From Draconibacterium mangrovi_A (GTDB lineage: Bacteria; Bacteroidota; Bacteroidia; Bacteroidales; Prolixibacteraceae): a stretch of 64,000 bases of DNA. Below are positions 1-9,798 of the stretch, one piece after another. Below the pieces are notes generated by a model. The model did no database searches and was not told the origin of the DNA. It saw only the letters and a program-made list of their open reading frames with translations. Where the stretch lies: the NCBI RefSeq assembly GCF_037646455.1, contig NZ_JBBIXN010000007.1:124001-188000 (forward strand). The letters are read 5' to 3'. Position 1 is the stretch's first letter. The number at the start of each line of letters is the position of its first letter. Both the position numbers and the translations under genes were made by a program.

Positions 1-1418
1 CGAATCTTCAGATTGAAATTTGTTTCGGCTTCAGGATTAACGGTGAGCTTTACTTTACTGTCATCAGGAAATTGCGTTTCCAGAATCACTTCCGTGTTTT
101 TGGCTTTCCAGTTCAATACCGAAGGAATAAACAGGTTTACATACAACGAATTATCGCTGTGTGCATAAATCATTTCGTTGTATTTCCCCGGATTTTCGAT
201 ACCGGACCCAACGCAGCACCAAAAGCTGGTTTGCGGTTGCGAGTATACCCGGTAATGATTCGGTCGCATTGGCGTAAAATAAACCAGCCCGCCATTATTC
301 GGATTGATTGAAGCTAAAATATGGTTGTAAAGTGTCTTTTCGAAGTAGTCGATAAACTTGCTATCATTACCGTAAGTTCGGTACAACATCCTGGTCAATT
401 TCAACATATTATAAGAATTGCAGGTCTCTGGACCTTCAACGGATGATATCATTTCAGAAAAATCGCCCTTTGGATGAAAGTGCTCGCGCACGCTATTGCC
501 TCCAATGCACACACTGCGTTCGTTTACCACATCGTTCCAGAAGAAAAGTGCGGCATCCGACCAGGCTGAATCGCCCCCCAACTCGGCAACGCGTTGGTAA
601 CCGATCACTTTAGGTATTTGTGTGTTGGCATGTTTCCCGTTCAATTCGTCGTGATGCTCAATCAGCGGATCGAGTATTTCGCGGTGAGAGAATTGTTTTG
701 CCAATGTGAGGTATTTTTCATCGCCGGTAATTTCAGCTACATCGGCAAAAGTTTCGTTCAATCCGCCATGCTCGCTTATCAACATACTCTGAATCTGATC
801 GTCGCTTAAATCGGCCACGAGGTCCAGCATCCAGTCCGTCATCGCAATCAGCATCTGCTTAGCCTCCTCATTCCCGGCATACAGCCATGCATCGCGCAAT
901 CCGGCATATGTTTTATGAATATTATAAAGAGGAACCCATTTTTCGTTCAAACTAAAGGCTCCGGGACGAATGTTACCTTCTTTAATTTCCTGCCACATTG
1001 CATTTCCACCCGGAACACCGCCAATGTAGCCGTTTCCATTAGCATCCTGACAACGTTTCAGTTCGACCAGCATATAGTCGAGACGTTGCTTGATTTCCTG
1101 ATCATCGGTTGAAGCATACATCAATGACAATGCAGTCAGGTAATGACCACCGATATGTCCGTCGAGCCCAGTATTTTCCCAGTTTGGATAGCTTTCAGCC
1201 TTTGGTTCTAAACCGGCTTCACGAAGAAAAGGTGCAAGCAAACGGTCAGGATCCAGTGCCATTAAATACGCGATGTCCTGTTCCTGCGCATTTTTAAACT
1301 CGCTATCGAGCAGACGAACATCACTCAGCTTTAAATAGTCGATGGGTGAATTGTCTTCCTGCTTCTGGCAGGCGACTACACCGATCATCACCAGTATAAA
1401 TAAAATGTACGTTTTCAT
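1..1418 (-). CDS. GH127 beta-L-arabinofuranosidase lipoprotein (3' end missing)
   Basis: Exo-glycosidase of family GH127 (DUF1680), expected to release beta-L-arabinofuranose in the periplasm. The gene reads leftwards from an ATG at 1418 and is still open at base 1, so only about 472 N-terminal codons are present. The N-terminus is a lipoprotein signal with lipobox GVVAC. The family's metal/catalytic set is visible: an ETC motif (E331, C333) and the adjacent cysteines of WCCVGSG (C401, C402). These match the Glu and three Cys that bind zinc in characterised GH127 enzymes, where one Cys is the nucleophile. The start lies 13 bases past the stop of the GH27 gene at 1432-2808, so the two should be co-transcribed with GH27 first. 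The C-terminal beta domain lies off the window. Family call is firm; substrate (HRGP arabinans, RG-II or RG-I side chains) is inferred. Confidence 0.9.
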   Translation of the reverse strand, partial: MKTYILFILVMIGVVACQKQEDNSPIDYLKLSDVRLLDSEFKNAQEQDIAYLMALDPDRLLAPFLREAGLEPKAESYPNWENTGLDGHIGGHYLTALSLMYASTDDQEIKQRLDYMLVELKRCQDANGNGYIGGVPGGNAMWQEIKEGNIRPGAFSLNEKWVPLYNIHKTYAGLRDAWLYAGNEEAKQMLIAMTDWMLDLVADLSDDQIQSMLISEHGGLNETFADVAEITGDEKYLTLAKQFSHREILDPLIEHHDELNGKHANTQIPKVIGYQRVAELGGDSAWSDAALFFWNDVVNERSVCIGGNSVREHFHPKGDFSEMISSVEGPETCNSYNMLKLTRMLYRTYGNDSKFIDYFEKTLYNHILASINPNNGGLVYFTPMRPNHYRVYSQPQTSFWCCVGSGIENPGKYNEMIYAHSDNSLYVNLFIPSVLNWKAKNTEVILETQFPDDSKVKLTVNPEAETNFNLKI

Positions 1419-1431
1419 CTCTCATAAAAAG

Positions 1432-2808
1432 TTATTCCACTTTCACAAGTTTATACAATCCGCTCGTATGTGCATTCAGACTTTTGCTGAAGGTACCTGA
1501 ACAGTTACCAACATTCTCTCCCGTCCAAAGATCGGTAACGGCATATTCAATATTCTGATCGGAATCATCAAATGTAGCACTCACCTCTTTAGGTTCAAGG
1601 TCATCAGAAATGTTGAACAATGCGAGGTATTTCTCTCCGGTTTCGGGATTATCCGAAGTTATGGCTACCATTTCGTCTTTTTGAAACAGCTGGCGCACAT
1701 TAGTACTTTCGCGATGCATGCGCAATACTTCACTGTTTGTCAGTAGTGAAAGTGTAAATGCATCGTTACTAGGCAAATCTCCCCCAAACATAAGCGGCGA
1801 TTTAAAAATGGTGAAAAGCGTCATTAAAGAATACTGTTCTTCCTTGCTGAGTCTTGTCATGCGATCTTGTCCGCGCTCTCCACGAATTGAAATCCGACCC
1901 AGCGGGATCATATCGCAATCGGGCCAAGTACCCGGAGAAATGTATGGGTACCATTGCTCGGCTACCTTTATCAGATTTGCAAAATGATGCCAGGTATCCC
2001 AGACATCGTCGACCATTCGCCACATGTTTGCATGTTCTTTTACATGATCAGCTGCTGAAATTGGCGTTGCACCCGGCGAGGTGCTCAAAACAATTGGTCT
2101 TCCGCACTGATCGATCGCATTCCGTATCAGTTCAATTTCGGCTTTGTGATAGGGCCGCGAAAGGTCATCGACTTTTATGAAGTCAACCCCCCACTGCGCA
2201 TACATATTAAATATCGAGTTATAATATTCCTGAGCTCCCGGTTTGTCGGCTACAATTGTATAATTATCGCGCAACCACGGGCACTGCATTTCGGTGGAGT
2301 AAATCTGATCGGCAGTTATTCCATCAGTACCCAGAATTGGTAGCTTTTTCTCAACAGCTACTTTTGGGATACCACGCATAATGTGAATACCAAATTTTAA
2401 TCCTTTGCCGTGCACATAGTCGGCCAGTTCTTTAAAACCTTTGCCATCGGCGGCCGAAGGAAAACGGTTGACAGCCGGTTGATAACGTCCGTATTCATCG
2501 ATTACATATCGCGGATCAGTCTGATTGTAACCGCCGGCTTTATCGTTTTCTACAAACCACCTGATGTCCACAACAATATATTCCCAGCCATAAGCTGATA
2601 GATTTTCAGCCATGTAATCGGCGTTGGCTTTTACCTCATGCTCCTCAACGGTTGGCCCGTAACAGTCCCAGCTGTTCCACCCCATCGGTGGCGTTTGAGC
2701 CCAGGTTTTAAATTCGCCTTTCTCAAATTTTTCTGTGGGTTTCGTTCCTGTGCACGATGACAGGAAAAAGAGTAAGATAGCTGACAAGTTTAAGTAGTAC
2801 TGTTTCAT
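1432..2808 (-). CDS. GH27 alpha-galactosidase / beta-L-arabinopyranosidase-type lipoprotein
   Basis: Retaining GH27 (clan GH-D) enzyme that removes terminal alpha-D-galactose or beta-L-arabinopyranose. The signal peptide ends in a lipobox (LSSC near residue 19). The hallmark N-terminal motif PPMGWNSWDCYG follows at about residue 40. The nucleophile is probably D214 in FIKVDD and the acid/base D268 in WRMVDDVWD, which aligns with the Asp of WRNFADIDDSW in human alpha-galactosidase A. The C-terminus is a short antiparallel beta domain, and 458 residues is normal for the family. It is the first gene of a minus-strand unit with the GH127 gene, diverging from the GH2 gene at 3252. A perfect 7-bp inverted repeat lies 37 bases upstream of its start. 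In this arabinan/pectin context an arabinopyranosidase activity is as plausible as alpha-galactosidase. Confidence 0.9.
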   Translation of the reverse strand: MKQYYLNLSAILLFFLSSCTGTKPTEKFEKGEFKTWAQTPPMGWNSWDCYGPTVEEHEVKANADYMAENLSAYGWEYIVVDIRWFVENDKAGGYNQTDPRYVIDEYGRYQPAVNRFPSAADGKGFKELADYVHGKGLKFGIHIMRGIPKVAVEKKLPILGTDGITADQIYSTEMQCPWLRDNYTIVADKPGAQEYYNSIFNMYAQWGVDFIKVDDLSRPYHKAEIELIRNAIDQCGRPIVLSTSPGATPISAADHVKEHANMWRMVDDVWDTWHHFANLIKVAEQWYPYISPGTWPDCDMIPLGRISIRGERGQDRMTRLSKEEQYSLMTLFTIFKSPLMFGGDLPSNDAFTLSLLTNSEVLRMHRESTNVRQLFQKDEMVAITSDNPETGEKYLALFNISDDLEPKEVSATFDDSDQNIEYAVTDLWTGENVGNCSGTFSKSLNAHTSGLYKLVKVE

Positions 2809-2844
2809 TGGAATAGTTTTGGCGCAAGATAGTTAATACATCTT

Positions 2845-2863
2845 AAGTGTACAAGATACACTT
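2845..2863. promoter_or_regulatory. Inverted repeat, candidate operator for the GH27-GH127 unit
   Basis: AAGTGTA-caaga-TACACTT is a perfect 7-bp inverted repeat with a 5-bp spacer, 37 bases upstream of the GH27 start. Its size and place suit a dimeric regulator. Which regulator binds is unknown, and no transcription factor of that kind is in the window. Confidence 0.35.
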
Positions 2864-3040
2864 TAAAAAAATGAAAACAAAAATTTTACAGATAACACTG
2901 AATCTTTCATCCACCAAGCTCCGCACATACATATCGCTAATAATGAATGCATTACACATCTATCAATACTTTATTAATAGTCTTTTAATTCCTCAACCTG
3001 GAGGCGATTCACAATAAGCAAAATAAACAGGCAGTAACTT

Positions 3041-3069
3041 TTTGGGAAACGAAAGAACGGCTATGTTTG
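3041..3069 (+). promoter_or_regulatory. Candidate Bacteroidota promoter for the GH2-GH43-GH51 operon
   Basis: TTTG at 3041-3044 and TATGTTTG at 3062-3069 resemble the -33 (TTTG) and -7 (TAnnTTTG) elements known from Bacteroides. The 17-bp spacer is shorter than the usual 19-21. This would give a leader of about 175 nt before the GH2 start at 3252. Confidence 0.3.
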
Positions 3070-3127
3070 ATTTAATAATTATCAAAAAAGTCAATTTTAC
3101 ACTTATTTCTTTTCATTATTCGATTAT

Positions 3128-3144
3128 AATAAATTGAATTTATT
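3128..3144. promoter_or_regulatory. AT-rich palindrome upstream of GH2 operon
   Basis: AATAAATT-g-AATTTATT is a perfect 8-bp inverted repeat with one central base, about 108 bases before the GH2 start and downstream of the promoter-like pair. It could be an operator, but the DNA around it is so AT-rich that chance is a real alternative. Confidence 0.2.
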
Positions 3145-3251
3145 TTTTTCTATTATATTGGTAAAATATTCTTTTGATTTCCACTAGTCGTCCCGGCAAT
3201 GTTTTAGAAATCATGGAATGAACTTGAACTTTAAAACAAATCTATGAACCA

Positions 3252-6059
3252 ATGAACAAATCAAATTTACTATTTCTCATCTCCATACTTGTTTTTGCAT
3301 TTTCTGAGGTATTTTCTCAAAAAACAGAAATCGTTTACTTGTCGGGAACTGATGCCGACAATACTGTTGACTGGGATTTCTATTGCACGGATGGGCGAAA
3401 CAGCGAAACATGGGCAAAAATACCTGTTCCTTCAAACTGGGAATTACAGGGCTTTGGCACCTATAATTATGGTCACGATTGGTCGAATAAAGATATTAAG
3501 CTGGGCAAAGAACACGGCCTTTATAAACGCGAATTTGAAGTGCCGCGTAGCTGGAAAGGCAAAACCACCAACATTGTTTTTGATGGATCGATGACCGACA
3601 CAAAAGTGAAAATCAATGGTAAATCGGCTGGAGTTATACATCAGGGAGGTTTTTACCGCTTTAAATACGACATCAGCAAATTGCTAAAATATGGGCAAAC
3701 CAACCTGCTTGAGGTTGACGTTGCCAAACATTCGGCCAACGAATCGATCAATCGTGCCGAGCGCCAGGCCGACTTCTGGATTTTTGGTGGAATTTACCGT
3801 CCGGTTTTCCTCGAAGTACTTCCCGAAATCCACATGAGCCGCACAGCTATCGATCCAAAAGCCGACGGCTCGTTCAACGTTCTCATCAATTTGAATGAGT
3901 CAATATCAGATTTGTCAGCCACAGTTGAATTGTTCGACCTGGAAGGAAATCAAATTGGATCGGCTGTTCAGGCTGAGATTGAAAAAGGAAATGACGAAGC
4001 TCGGGTTTCCGGAAAATTTGATAATATAAAAGCCTGGAATCCGGAGTGGCCAACATTGTACAACATGAAGATTTTGCTTAAAAAAGGCAGTGATGTTTTA
4101 CATGAAGTTACGGAGCGAATTGGTTTCAGAACCGTTGAATTGCGTAAACATGACGGTTTTTATATTAATGGCGAAAAAGTAGTTTTTAAGGGTGTAAACC
4201 GCCACTCATTCTGGCCGGAAACAGGTCGTGCATTAAGTGACAGAAATCATATCATGGACATCGAGTTGATGAAGGAAATGAATATGAATGCTGTTCGCAG
4301 TTCGCACTACCCTCCCGACAAACGCTTTCTGGATCTTTGCGATTCATTGGGGCTTTTTGTGCTTGACGAGGTGACCGGCTGGCAGCAAGGTTATGATACA
4401 GTTGTTGGTCCGAAGCTGATTAAAGAAACCATTTTAAAAGACGAAAACCACCCGAGTGTTGTAATTTGGGACCATGGAAATGAAGGTGGCTGGGATTTCA
4501 GAAACGAAAAAACATTTCCGGGATACGACATTCAACACCGACCGATAATTTACCCCTGGTTATTGCGTAATGGTGTTGATACACATCATTATCCTGAATT
4601 TGAATACGCCATCGGGAGGTATATTTTTGGCAATGATCCGTTTATGCCAACCGAATTTTTGCACGGATTGTATGACGGTGGTCATGGTGCCGGACTAGAA
4701 GATTTCTGGAGAAATTATCAAACGTCTCCACTTCATGCCGGAGGATTTTTATGGGTTTTGGTTGATGAAGCTGTTTTACGCACCGACAATCCCGGAACTG
4801 TATTCGACGGCGATGGCAACCATGCTCCCGATGGAATTCTGGGGCCTCACCGCGAGAAAGAAGGAAGCTTTTATACCATCAAAGAAATCTGGTCGCCTGT
4901 ACAGGTGGAGCCGGTAGCCATTGTAAAAAGTTGGAATGGTCGGTTGTTTTTATCGAACAAATACATTTACACCAACCTAAATCAGTGTTCGTTTAAATGG
5001 GAGGCAGTAAAAACAGGGCTAAATCCTGATGAAGAAAAACAAGTTGGTTCGGGAACTATCAAAAGTCCAGATGCCAAACCGGGAGAAACCGCTCAGGTGG
5101 AAATAGAACTTAACAACGCACTTCAACAAGCTGATTTGTTCCGTTTTACAGCCATCGATCCGCACGGAGCCGAAGTGTATACCTGGAGTTGGCCGGTTGT
5201 TCAGCCAAAAGACAAAGCAAAAGAATTGCTGGCCGAACTCAACGCCGGAACTTCAGAAATCTCAATACAGGAAACTGAAGAAACAGTTACTGCTTCGGTA
5301 GCCGATGTGATAATTGAATTCAGCAAAAAAGATGGTACATTATTATCGGTGAAAAACGGTAAAGGAAACGTATCGTTTACAGGCGGACCGGTTGCCACAG
5401 GCGTTGAATATGAAGTCACCGGAACGAATTGGAATATGGATAATGAAGGCAATTTCCGTTTTGAGATTACCAGCAAAAGATATCCGCGAAAAATGACCTG
5501 GACACTCGAAAAAAGTGGTCTGCTAAAACTGGATGCCAACCCGCTTCGCGACGGAGTTTTTGATGTTGATTTTGTGGGAATCTCATTTAACTACCCAGAA
5601 ACCAAATGTACCGGTGTAAAATGGATGGGTCGCGGACCTTACCGCGTTTGGAAAAACCGTTTAAAAGGCAGCGAAATTGATGTTTGGGAGAAAGATTACA
5701 ACAACACCATCACCGGCGAAAGCTTTAATAATATGGTTTATCCCGAGTTTAAAGGTTATCACGGAAACTTGTTCTGGGCAACACTGGAAACGACAGAAAG
5801 CCCGATAACCATTATATCGGAAACGCCAAACCTGTATTTCCAGTTGTTTAAACCGGCAAAACCAGAACACGTGGCAGGCGGCACTTTCCCGGCATTTCCT
5901 GAGGGAGACATTTCCTTCTTATATGAGATTCCGGCCATTGGAACCAAGTTCTTCCGGAGAGATCGCTTAGGACCGACCGCTAAAAAGGGAATGTTCTTCG
6001 AACGTTGGGGCGACGATAGTTACCCGATAAAACTGTGGTTCGATTTTAGAGGAAATTAA
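3252..6059 (+). CDS. GH2 family glycoside hydrolase (beta-galactosidase / arabinopyranosidase-like), secreted
   Basis: Retaining GH2 enzyme. It has a signal peptide (cleavage near FSEVFSQ, residue 22), an N-terminal jelly-roll sugar-binding domain (about 30-185), an Ig-like domain (about 190-300) and a TIM barrel (about 300-560). A C-terminal beta region (about 650-930) resembles the beta-galactosidase small-chain fold. The acid/base is E411 in GNEGG and the nucleophile candidate E468 in MPTEFLHG; their spacing is shorter than in LacZ. First gene of a plus-strand operon: the next GH43 starts 21 bases after its stop. The precise substrate is not readable from sequence. GH2 enzymes in similar loci act on beta-D-galactosides or alpha-L-arabinopyranosides. 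Family call is firm, specificity is inferred. Confidence 0.88.
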   Translation: MNKSNLLFLISILVFAFSEVFSQKTEIVYLSGTDADNTVDWDFYCTDGRNSETWAKIPVPSNWELQGFGTYNYGHDWSNKDIKLGKEHGLYKREFEVPRSWKGKTTNIVFDGSMTDTKVKINGKSAGVIHQGGFYRFKYDISKLLKYGQTNLLEVDVAKHSANESINRAERQADFWIFGGIYRPVFLEVLPEIHMSRTAIDPKADGSFNVLINLNESISDLSATVELFDLEGNQIGSAVQAEIEKGNDEARVSGKFDNIKAWNPEWPTLYNMKILLKKGSDVLHEVTERIGFRTVELRKHDGFYINGEKVVFKGVNRHSFWPETGRALSDRNHIMDIELMKEMNMNAVRSSHYPPDKRFLDLCDSLGLFVLDEVTGWQQGYDTVVGPKLIKETILKDENHPSVVIWDHGNEGGWDFRNEKTFPGYDIQHRPIIYPWLLRNGVDTHHYPEFEYAIGRYIFGNDPFMPTEFLHGLYDGGHGAGLEDFWRNYQTSPLHAGGFLWVLVDEAVLRTDNPGTVFDGDGNHAPDGILGPHREKEGSFYTIKEIWSPVQVEPVAIVKSWNGRLFLSNKYIYTNLNQCSFKWEAVKTGLNPDEEKQVGSGTIKSPDAKPGETAQVEIELNNALQQADLFRFTAIDPHGAEVYTWSWPVVQPKDKAKELLAELNAGTSEISIQETEETVTASVADVIIEFSKKDGTLLSVKNGKGNVSFTGGPVATGVEYEVTGTNWNMDNEGNFRFEITSKRYPRKMTWTLEKSGLLKLDANPLRDGVFDVDFVGISFNYPETKCTGVKWMGRGPYRVWKNRLKGSEIDVWEKDYNNTITGESFNNMVYPEFKGYHGNLFWATLETTESPITIISETPNLYFQLFKPAKPEHVAGGTFPAFPEGDISFLYEIPAIGTKFFRRDRLGPTAKKGMFFERWGDDSYPIKLWFDFRGN

Positions 6060-6080
6060 TAACAACTAAATTTTGTATAA

Positions 6081-7097
6081 ATGTTACGAATTCAAAACTT
6101 AATCAACAACAAGCTTATCTTATTTACAGCGCTCATTGTTATTTTTGGATGCACACAAAGTCGCCAAAATAACAGTGATACTTCAACACAAATGAGCCTG
6201 GAAAAAGAAATCAATAATCCGATTATAACGGATAAATACACCGCCGATCCAGCCGCTCTGGTTTATGGCGATTCGGTGTATTTGTATGTGGGCCACGACC
6301 AGTGTCCCAACGATCACAATTCATACATTATGAACGAATGGCTGGTGTATTCCTCAGCCGATATGGTCAACTGGAAAGAACATCCTGTACCATTAAAACC
6401 TGCCGATTTCGAGTGGGCAGCACACAGCGCATGGGCAGCTGAAGTGATTGAAAAAGATGGTAAGTTTTATTGGTATGTTACGGTTGAGCACGGAAGCATT
6501 CACGGCAAATCAATCGGGGTAGCTGTTTCCGACAGCCAGACAGGACCATTTAAAGATGCGATTGGAAAAGCGTTGATCACAAATGATATGACCACAGAAC
6601 ATACCCGGATTAGCTGGGATGACATTGATCCGACGGTTTTTATCGACGACGACGGACAGGCATACTTGTATTGGGGAAATACAGCATGCTATTGGGCAAA
6701 ACTCAAGGACAATATGATAGAACTGGATGGCGAAATTCATACGGTAGATCTTCCAAATTTTACAGAAGCTCCGTGGATACATAAACGTGGCGACTGGTAT
6801 TACTTATCGTACGCTTATCAGTTCCCTGAGAAAACAGCCTACGCAATGAGCAAATCGATAACAGGCCCCTGGGAGTTCAAAGGTATTCTTAACGAACTTG
6901 CGGGAAATTCAAATACCAACCACCAGGCCATTATCGAGTTTAAGGATAAATGGTATTTTATTTATCACACCGGCGGAATTCAGCCTCATGGTGGCAGCTT
7001 TCGCCGATCGGTATGCATCGACAGGCTTTATTACAACGAAGACGGTACGATGAAACGTGTGATTATGACTTCTGAAGGAATTCAAAAAGAAAAATAA
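6081..7097 (+). CDS. GH43 family alpha-L-arabinofuranosidase/beta-xylosidase-like lipoprotein
   Basis: Inverting five-bladed beta-propeller enzyme. A lipoprotein signal with Cys in IVIFGC anchors it, probably in the periplasm or at the surface. The three GH43 acidic residues are visible: general base D56 in YTADPAA, pKa modulator D183 in DIDPTVF, and general acid E229 in TEAPWI. At 338 residues it is a single catalytic domain with no accessory module. It lies in the tight GH2-GH43-GH43-GH51-GH51 operon, with one base between its stop and the next ATG, suggesting translational coupling. In this context it most likely trims arabinofuranosyl side chains or arabino-oligosaccharides. Exact linkage specificity cannot be told. 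Confidence 0.88.
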   Translation: MLRIQNLINNKLILFTALIVIFGCTQSRQNNSDTSTQMSLEKEINNPIITDKYTADPAALVYGDSVYLYVGHDQCPNDHNSYIMNEWLVYSSADMVNWKEHPVPLKPADFEWAAHSAWAAEVIEKDGKFYWYVTVEHGSIHGKSIGVAVSDSQTGPFKDAIGKALITNDMTTEHTRISWDDIDPTVFIDDDGQAYLYWGNTACYWAKLKDNMIELDGEIHTVDLPNFTEAPWIHKRGDWYYLSYAYQFPEKTAYAMSKSITGPWEFKGILNELAGNSNTNHQAIIEFKDKWYFIYHTGGIQPHGGSFRRSVCIDRLYYNEDGTMKRVIMTSEGIQKEK

Positions 7098-7098
7098 T

Positions 7099-8100
7099 AT
7101 GAAACAGACAGTTAGCATACTGGTGGCATTGTTCCTGATCACAGGAATTGCTGCTGCCCAAAGTATTTCGGTTCACGATCCTGTAATGGCCAAACAAAAC
7201 GACACCTATTACCTGTTTTGTACCGGATGGGGAATCAGTGTTTGGTCTTCAAAAGACATGAAAGAATGGAAACGGGAAAAACCGGTATTTGCGGAAGCCC
7301 CGGAGTGGGCGAAAGAAGCCGTAAAAGGTTTCAGAGGTCACATTTGGGCACCCGACATTGCGTTCTTTAACAACAAGTATTACCTCTATTATTCGGTATC
7401 TTCGTTTGGGAAAAATACCTCTTGCATTGGTCTGGCCACCAACGTAACGCTCGATCCGAACGATCCGGATTTTAAATGGGTAGATCACGGAAAAGTCATA
7501 CAGTCCTTTCCCGGGAAAACCAACTGGAATGCCATCGATCCCAATTTAATTGTGGCTGAAGATGGAACACCGTACCTGAGCTGGGGATCGTTCTGGGACG
7601 GATTAAAACTGGTAAAAATGAATGAAGATGCCACTGCATCTGCTGAGGATATGAGTATGGTTCCTACCATCGCTTCGCGGAAAAGTTCATCTTCAGAAAC
7701 GAATCCACCTGCCATCGACGACAATCCTAAAGATGCCGGAGGGAATGCCATTGAGGCTCCTTTTATCTTCAAAAAAGGAAACTACTATTACCTGTTCGCC
7801 TCTATAGATTATTGCTGTAAAGGAGTGAACAGTACCTATAAAATGATCGTTGGTCGTTCAAAAAGTATTCCGGGCCCCTATCTCGATAAAGACGGTAAAG
7901 ATATGGCAAAAGGTGGTGGAACGATATTGTTGAAGGGCGACGAAAACTGGCACGGTGTGGGGCATAATTCAACCTACACTTTCAACGGAAAAGACTACCT
8001 CATTTTTCATGGTTACGATGCTCACGAAAACGGAAGGCCAAAACTAATTATAAAAGAACTGCAATGGGATGCCGACGGCTGGCCCGTTGTTCAAAACTAA
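7099..8100 (+). CDS. GH43 endo-/exo-arabinanase (arabinan endo-1,5-alpha-L-arabinosidase type)
   Basis: GH43 propeller of the arabinanase type, cleaving alpha-1,5-linked arabinan or arabino-oligosaccharides. The signal peptide ends at GIAAAQ (about residue 20). The catalytic triad is D27 (SVHDPVM), D147 (AIDPNL) and E219 (IEAPFIF). The YYYLFAS..YCCKG segment and the later GVGHNS loop are typical of endo-arabinanases. No lipobox is seen, so the protein is probably periplasmic. It is a paralogue of the T9SS arabinanase at 38234-40243, sharing the YYLF..CC(K/A)G core, but lacks the secretion and lectin modules. This fits one enzyme outside the cell and one inside. Confidence 0.9.
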   Translation: MKQTVSILVALFLITGIAAAQSISVHDPVMAKQNDTYYLFCTGWGISVWSSKDMKEWKREKPVFAEAPEWAKEAVKGFRGHIWAPDIAFFNNKYYLYYSVSSFGKNTSCIGLATNVTLDPNDPDFKWVDHGKVIQSFPGKTNWNAIDPNLIVAEDGTPYLSWGSFWDGLKLVKMNEDATASAEDMSMVPTIASRKSSSSETNPPAIDDNPKDAGGNAIEAPFIFKKGNYYYLFASIDYCCKGVNSTYKMIVGRSKSIPGPYLDKDGKDMAKGGGTILLKGDENWHGVGHNSTYTFNGKDYLIFHGYDAHENGRPKLIIKELQWDADGWPVVQN

Positions 8101-8118
8101 ATCAGAAAAAACAGTATT

Positions 8119-9720
8119 ATGCGACTAAAAATAAAAAAACTAAGAATCCTTGCCATTGCCGCTATGTTATTATCGGGCAGTTTGTTCGCCCAGGAAAATG
8201 CCCGAATCAAGATTGATATCGACCGTCAGATTGGAGAGATCAACAATAACCTATACGGAAATTTTGTTGAACATCTGGGCCGCTGTGTTTATGGCGGCAT
8301 TTACGATCCCGATTCTCCGCTCTCGGATGATAGAGGTATCCGGCTCGATGTGCTGGAAGCTGCCAAAGGGCTGAACATTCCGTTAACACGCTATCCGGGT
8401 GGTAACTTTGTTTCCAACTATCACTGGAAAGATGGAGTGGGTCCGAAAGAAGACCGGCCACCCCGAATGGAACTGGCCTGGGCAAGGTTAGAGACCAATC
8501 AGTTTGGCACCAACGAATTTATCGATTTTGCCCGTCGACTTGGAACTGAACCCTATTTTGCGGTTAACCTGGGAACAGGAACCATTAAAGAAGCGCAGGA
8601 ATGGGTAGAATACTGCAACGTAAAAGAAGGTCCGTACTACGCCGAACTCCGAAAGAAACATGGTTATCCTGAGCCACATAACATTAAATACTGGAGCCTG
8701 GGTAACGAAATGGATGGTTTCTGGCAAATGGGGCACCTGAATGCTGAAGACTACAGTAAAAAGGCTCGCGAAGCAGCCAAACTGATGAAACTTACCGACC
8801 CGAATATCAAACTGGTTGCAGCCGGTGCTTCCAATTTCAGGCCAAATAACGATCCGCACGAATGGAATGCGACTGTACTTTCGGAATTAAAAGATGTGGT
8901 GGATTATATTGCTCTGCACATGTACGTGGGTAACCACCAGGATAATTACTACAATTTTGTGTCATCACCTCTGGTTTTGGAAGAACGCACGCAGGTGGTA
9001 AAAGGAATGATCATGCGTGAAATGGAAAAGGCCGACCGTGGCGACCGTGATCCGATTTACATTGCCTGGGACGAATATAACATCTGGTACCGCTGGAGAG
9101 CTGAAGAAACCATGACCGGAGACCGTGCTTTGGAAGAACGTTATAATCTAGAAGATGCATTGGTGATCGCCGGATTCCTGAATGCATTTGTTCGCAATGC
9201 CGACATTGTAAAAATGGCCAACATGGCACAGCTGGTAAATGTTATCGCACCCATTTTTGCCGAAAAAGACGACATGTTCAAGCAAACCATTTATTATCCG
9301 CTTCAGTTGTTTGCCAATAATATGTTCGGCATCTCGCTGGATGTTTATGTGGATTGCGAAACCTACGATACGGACGAATTCTACCTCGGGCTCGCCGAAC
9401 AGGCAACCCAGCAAAACAATGTACCTTACCTCGATGTTGCAGCTTCGTATAACAAGAATGGAGAACTTATCATTACCGTAATTAACCGAGACAAGGACAA
9501 CTCAATCACAACCGACCTCATCTCGCAGGAAGGTTTATTTGATGGCGAGTTTGAAGTGTTCGAAGTGAATGGACCGGATATAAAATCTGAAAATAACTTT
9601 GATGTTACAAACGTTGAAACCGTTCAAAAGGAATCCATAAACGTGAGAAATAAAAAGAAATTTACTTACGAATTTCCACCTCACTCATTCACCATGTTAA
9701 AAGGTAAAATTATTGAATAG
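8119..9720 (+). CDS. GH51 alpha-L-arabinofuranosidase (first copy)
   Basis: Retaining exo-enzyme releasing terminal alpha-L-arabinofuranose. The signal peptide cleaves near LFAQE (about residue 25). The family motif GNFVEHLGRCVYGGIY begins near residue 48, followed by RYPGGNFVSNYHW. The acid/base is E197 (SLGNEMDG) and the nucleophile E319 (AWDEYNIW). The C-terminal part (about 385-533) is the beta-sandwich expected for the family, and 533 residues is usual. It starts 18 bases after the arabinanase stop. Together with the second GH51 it would complete arabinan breakdown to L-arabinose in the periplasm. Confidence 0.93.
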   Translation: MRLKIKKLRILAIAAMLLSGSLFAQENARIKIDIDRQIGEINNNLYGNFVEHLGRCVYGGIYDPDSPLSDDRGIRLDVLEAAKGLNIPLTRYPGGNFVSNYHWKDGVGPKEDRPPRMELAWARLETNQFGTNEFIDFARRLGTEPYFAVNLGTGTIKEAQEWVEYCNVKEGPYYAELRKKHGYPEPHNIKYWSLGNEMDGFWQMGHLNAEDYSKKAREAAKLMKLTDPNIKLVAAGASNFRPNNDPHEWNATVLSELKDVVDYIALHMYVGNHQDNYYNFVSSPLVLEERTQVVKGMIMREMEKADRGDRDPIYIAWDEYNIWYRWRAEETMTGDRALEERYNLEDALVIAGFLNAFVRNADIVKMANMAQLVNVIAPIFAEKDDMFKQTIYYPLQLFANNMFGISLDVYVDCETYDTDEFYLGLAEQATQQNNVPYLDVAASYNKNGELIITVINRDKDNSITTDLISQEGLFDGEFEVFEVNGPDIKSENNFDVTNVETVQKESINVRNKKKFTYEFPPHSFTMLKGKIIE

Positions 9721-9798
9721 ATAACTCTTTTTCATATTGAGAGATTTACCTTAATTCTGAAATAGTGATCGGATACATTTAATTAAAACAATAACAAC

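Larger units (their letters stand above)
2809..3251. other. Divergent intergenic region, 443 bp
   Basis: Non-coding, AT-rich DNA between the divergent GH27 and GH2 genes. It should hold both promoters. It contains a short inverted repeat near the GH27 start (2845-2863), a TTTG / TATGTTTG promoter-like pair (3041-3069) and an AT-rich palindrome (3128-3144). No supportable ORF was found. Confidence 0.6.
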
